Part shown: positions 61,138-64,000 of the stretch, in pieces
Layout: each line of letters begins with the position of its first letter
How positions within the stretch are numbered: position 1 is the stretch's first letter
NCBI GenBank assembly: GCA_963707145.1
Contig: CAVPOQ010000008.1
Span: 62,001-126,000, forward strand
Source of the DNA: RPQJ01 sp963707145
Lineage (GTDB): Bacteria; Pseudomonadota; Gammaproteobacteria; Steroidobacterales; Steroidobacteraceae
DNA: 64,000 nt
Direction: 5' to 3'
Made by a program: the position numbers and the translations under genes
Notes under the pieces: generated by a model
Told to the model about the DNA's origin: nothing
Databases searched by the model: none
The model's input: the letters and a program-made list of their open reading frames with translations, nothing else

Positions 61138-62951
61138 TTCGCCCGGGACAGGCAACCGGCCGTCGATTCGCGCGCTGGGTGCTGGCGGCCGCGCTCGCCC
61201 TCGTCATGTGCGCGACGGCGCCCGCTGCCAGCCTCACCGACCGTCTGAAGAACACGCAGCGCGTCCGCATCGAGGTGGACGGCGTGGACCGCGTGATCGC
61301 CGACAACGTGCGCGCCTATCTCACGCTGAGCCGCTACCTGGAGCGCACCGACCTCACCGACGCGCAAGTGCGCCGGCTTGCCGATCGCGCCGTGGACGAG
61401 AGCGCCGACGCGCTGCGCCCCTACGGCTACTACGAGCCGCGGATCCGCAGCCGCACCAGCCGCGACGGCGATCAGTGGATCGTTCGCCTGCGCATCACGC
61501 CCGGCGACCCGGTGATCGTGACGACCGTGGACGTGCAGCTCAGCGGGCCCGGCGCCGGCGAGCCTGCGCTCGTGGCGCTCGCCGGCGCGAGCCCGATGCA
61601 GCCCGGCGCCCGCCTCGAACACCAGGCTTACGAGAGGCTCAAGACCGACCTGCTGCGCACGGCGCTATCGCTCGGCTACCTCGACGCAAAGCTCACGCGG
61701 CGCGAGCTCGTCGTGGATCCGCAGGACCGCACGGCCTCGTCGTACCTCACGCTCGAGACCGGCGGCCGCTATCGCTTCGGCGAGGTGCGCCTCGAGCAGG
61801 ACGTGATCGACGACGCGCTGCTGCAACGATTCGTGCGCTTCGCACCGGGCAAGCCCTTCTCGAACGACAGCATCCGCAGCACCCAGTACGCGCTCGAGGA
61901 CAGCAACTACTTCTCGAACGTCACGATCACCTCCGGTGAGCGCGACCCCGAGACGCTGCTGGTGCCGGTGACGATCCGGGCCGAGCCGATCCGCCGCCAC
62001 CGCTACTCGGTGAGCTTCGGCTATGGCACCGACACGGAACTCCGTGGCCGCTTCGCGTGGGACAACCGGCGCATCAACACGCTCGGCCACCGCTCGCGCG
62101 TCGAGCTGACCGCCTCGGCGGTGCTGCAGGAGGCGCTGGCCCGCTACATCATCCCGATCGGCGACCCGGCACTCGAGAAGCTCGAGTTCGTCGGCGGCTA
62201 CATCAACGAGCAGCTCGGCGACGTGGACAGCGAGCGCTGGGAAGCCACGGCGGGTCTCAACCAGGCCTTCGGCAAGTGGCAGCGGGTGCTGTTCCTCAAG
62301 TTGAACGACGAGCGCTCGAGTTTCCCGGACGGCAGCGAGACCCAGTCGCTGCTGCTGATCCCGGGCTTCAGCTACTCGACCCAGCCCCCCAATTTCCTCA
62401 CCGGCTGGGTCCGCGACGCGGCCTACTACGGGGAGATCTCCGGCAGTCCCTCCACGCTCGGCTCCGACGCCTCCTACCTGCGCTTCTATGCCCGCGCCGA
62501 GCGGGTCTGGCCGATCACGGAGCCATGGTACGTCCGCCTGCGCGGCGAACTCGGCACGAGCTGGGTGGACGACTTCTCCGAGCTGCCCGCCTCGCAGCGC
62601 TTCTTCACCGGCGGCGACCGCAGCGTGCGCGGCTTCGCGCTCGACGAACTGAGTCCGCCCGCGGACCCGCCGCCTGCCGACGGCAAGGACTCGAAGAAGG
62701 GCGTCGGCGGCGAGAACAAGGTCGTGGCCTCGATCGAGATCGAGCGCGACCTGCCGCGCAACCTCCGGGGCGCGGTGTTCTTCGACGCCGGCAATGCCTT
62801 CAACGACTGGAGCACGCCGCTCGAGTATTCGGTGGGCGTGGGCGTGCGCTGGCGGCTGCCGATGCTGCTGATCGGCATCGACGTGGCGCAGGCGCTGTCG
62901 GAGGACGGCAAGCGGCCGCGGCTGCACCTCAACATCACGCAGGTGCTCTGA
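61134..62951 (+). CDS. tamA: Translocation and assembly module subunit TamA
   Basis: A 605-residue Omp85-family protein of the outer membrane. A signal peptide (WVLAAALALVMCATAPAAS) is followed by three POTRA-like domains (RIEVDGVDRVIADNVRAYL; DPVIVTTVDVQLSGPGAGE; YRFGEVRLEQDVIDD) and a 16-strand barrel (RYSVSFGYGTDTELRGRFAW; RFFTGGDRSVRGFALDEL with the conserved RG-F of loop 6; final strand RPRLHLNITQVL). With TamB it moves lipids and helps insert some outer-membrane proteins. GTG start overlaps the NRDE stop. Confidence 0.93.
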   Translation: MIRPGQATGRRFARWVLAAALALVMCATAPAASLTDRLKNTQRVRIEVDGVDRVIADNVRAYLTLSRYLERTDLTDAQVRRLADRAVDESADALRPYGYYEPRIRSRTSRDGDQWIVRLRITPGDPVIVTTVDVQLSGPGAGEPALVALAGASPMQPGARLEHQAYERLKTDLLRTALSLGYLDAKLTRRELVVDPQDRTASSYLTLETGGRYRFGEVRLEQDVIDDALLQRFVRFAPGKPFSNDSIRSTQYALEDSNYFSNVTITSGERDPETLLVPVTIRAEPIRRHRYSVSFGYGTDTELRGRFAWDNRRINTLGHRSRVELTASAVLQEALARYIIPIGDPALEKLEFVGGYINEQLGDVDSERWEATAGLNQAFGKWQRVLFLKLNDERSSFPDGSETQSLLLIPGFSYSTQPPNFLTGWVRDAAYYGEISGSPSTLGSDASYLRFYARAERVWPITEPWYVRLRGELGTSWVDDFSELPASQRFFTGGDRSVRGFALDELSPPADPPPADGKDSKKGVGGENKVVASIEIERDLPRNLRGAVFFDAGNAFNDWSTPLEYSVGVGVRWRLPMLLIGIDVAQALSEDGKRPRLHLNITQVL

Positions 62952-64000
62952 TGCGCTGGCGCTGGGTCGTCCTCGGCGTAGTGCTGCTGGCGCTGGTGGG
63001 AGTGCCGCTGCTGCTGGCGTCGCGGCTGCTCGACAGCGAGGAAGGCCTGCGCTTCGCGCTGGCGCAGCTCCAGCGCATTCCTTCGCTGCGCATTGACGTC
63101 ATGGGTGCGAGCGGCACTCTGACCGGGCCGATCACCATCTCCCGGCTGCGCGTCGAGCACGAGGCGGTGATCGTCGAGGCGCGCAACGTCCACCTCGACG
63201 CCCGCGTGCGCTCGCTGCTGGCGGGCAACGTGCACCTCGAGGTGGCCTCGGCGAGCGACGTCGAGGTCGTGCTGAGGCCGCGCGAGCAGCGGCCACCGGA
63301 GGCGCCGCACTTCCTGCCGGCGTTCCTCGAGATCGTGGCGCCCGACGTGCGTCTGGAACGGGTCGCGCTGCGGCTCCAGAACGGGGAGCGCTACCAGGTC
63401 GCTTCGGTGCGCAGCGCGCTCGCGATGACCCGCTGGCGCATCGACCTGACCAACCTCGTCGTCGAGGACCCGGCGGGCCGCGTCGACGGCGCGCTCACGC
63501 TGCGCGCGACGCAGCCGCTCGGGCTGCGCGGCAGCCTCAACGGGCGCTGGGTGCTGCCCGACGAGCGTACCTGGCGATTCGCCGCCGCCGTGCGCGGCAA
63601 CCTGGATCGTCTCGGCACGACGGTCGCGCTGGCGGCGCCGGTGAACGCCTCGTTCATCGGCAACACGTTGACGCTGACGGACGAGCCGCGCGCAGTGGGC
63701 ACGCTGCGTCTCACCGATTTCGACGGCTCGCCGTGGATCGAGGCTGGGCGCCTGCCGGCGGCGAGCGGATCGATCGTGGTCGATGCCACGCGGGAGTCGT
63801 TCGGACTCGACGGCACGCTGACCTCCGCCGTCCTCGGCCAGGAGCCGCTGCGCCTGCAGGGCAGCGGCCGCTGGTCGCAGCGCACGCTGGAGCTCGCCTC
63901 GCTGCGCGCGTGGCTGCCGCGCTCGGGCGCGGACCTGACGACGGCGGGGTCGATCACCTTCGCGGAGGGTGCGCCGGTGCTCGCGCTGGCCGGCGACTGG
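62951..64000 (+). CDS. tamB: Translocation and assembly module subunit TamB, 3' end outside the window
   Basis: The first 350 residues of TamB. The ATG shares one base with the tamA stop (TGATG). An N-terminal anchor (WVVLGVVLLALVGVPLLLAS) is followed by repeating beta-strands of the AsmA-like/TamB groove: LRIDVMGASGTLTGPITISR, EVVLRPREQRPPEAPHFLPA, VDGALTLRATQPLGLRGSLN. TamB spans the periplasm as a lipid-transport bridge between membranes. The reading frame is open to the window edge, as expected of a long protein (1,200 residues or so). Confidence 0.94.
   Translation, partial: MRWRWVVLGVVLLALVGVPLLLASRLLDSEEGLRFALAQLQRIPSLRIDVMGASGTLTGPITISRLRVEHEAVIVEARNVHLDARVRSLLAGNVHLEVASASDVEVVLRPREQRPPEAPHFLPAFLEIVAPDVRLERVALRLQNGERYQVASVRSALAMTRWRIDLTNLVVEDPAGRVDGALTLRATQPLGLRGSLNGRWVLPDERTWRFAAAVRGNLDRLGTTVALAAPVNASFIGNTLTLTDEPRAVGTLRLTDFDGSPWIEAGRLPAASGSIVVDATRESFGLDGTLTSAVLGQEPLRLQGSGRWSQRTLELASLRAWLPRSGADLTTAGSITFAEGAPVLALAGDW

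Overview
The window looks like one contig from a high-GC gammaproteobacterium. The best guess is the Steroidobacterales / Nevskiales / Xanthomonadales neighbourhood, inferred from gene content only. Two housekeeping blocks have the gammaproteobacterial order: pyrE ... dut-coaBC ... mutM-rpmG-rpmB-radC-coaD, and rsmD / ftsY-ftsE-ftsX ... rpoH. The right edge has tamA-tamB. Coding density is high, most genes are strongly GC-rich at third positions, and many neighbours overlap by 4 bases (ATGA or GTGA). I saw no tRNA, rRNA or CRISPR array.

Layout. 1-3.2 kb: tail of an HtrA-type protease, an HdeD-like membrane protein, trmB, a small acidic protein and a Rieske ferredoxin. 3.2-5.3 kb: a TPR-sulfotransferase. 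5.3-13.2 kb: a one-direction cluster of TonB receptor, Rieske oxygenase, GcvT-like protein and two PYROXD2-like flavoproteins, probably for uptake and oxidative demethylation of a methylated compound. 13.4-15.8 kb: a lower-GC island of integron gene cassettes with attC sites and no integrase in the window, carrying a HABm-like membrane protein, a DUF2306 protein, a BrnT/BrnA toxin-antitoxin pair and an HNH endonuclease. 15.8-17.6 kb: small accessory genes. 17.6-29.2 kb: ampG-xth, pyrE, dut-coaBC, mutM-rpmG-rpmB, radC, coaD, rsmD and ftsYEX. 29.2-34 kb: AraC regulator, DUF1254 protein and channel-like protein lying between ftsX and rpoH, which has a CIRCE element upstream. 34-46 kb: OmpA lipoprotein, HDAC-family hydrolase, glutaryl-CoA dehydrogenase, TMEM175-like protein, methyltransferase, SIMPL protein, SLC13 permease and a GDPD-glycerol-kinase-like pair. 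46-56.5 kb: OB-fold protein, YheT hydrolase, a response-regulator fusion, an EF-G paralogue, two sulfotransferases, a DUF6279 lipoprotein, an SRAP protein and a YadG/YadH-type ABC exporter. 56.5-57.9 kb: an FlhC-like regulator divergent from an unknown gene, with two near-identical 30-bp palindromes between them. 57.9-64 kb: nudC, TSUP permease, DUF4126, NRDE, tamA and the start of tamB.

A caution for every reader: at least thirteen genes carry single-base frameshifts with the protein continuing intact in another frame, among them rpoH, which is normally important. Most look like one extra base. This points to consensus error in the assembly rather than to decay, so these genes are annotated across their full extent.

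The most interesting items are the FlhC-like divergent locus with twin palindromes, the integron cassette array with BrnTA, the CIRCE-rpoH arrangement, the demethylation-type cluster and the response-regulator/transmembrane/OmpA-like fusion.
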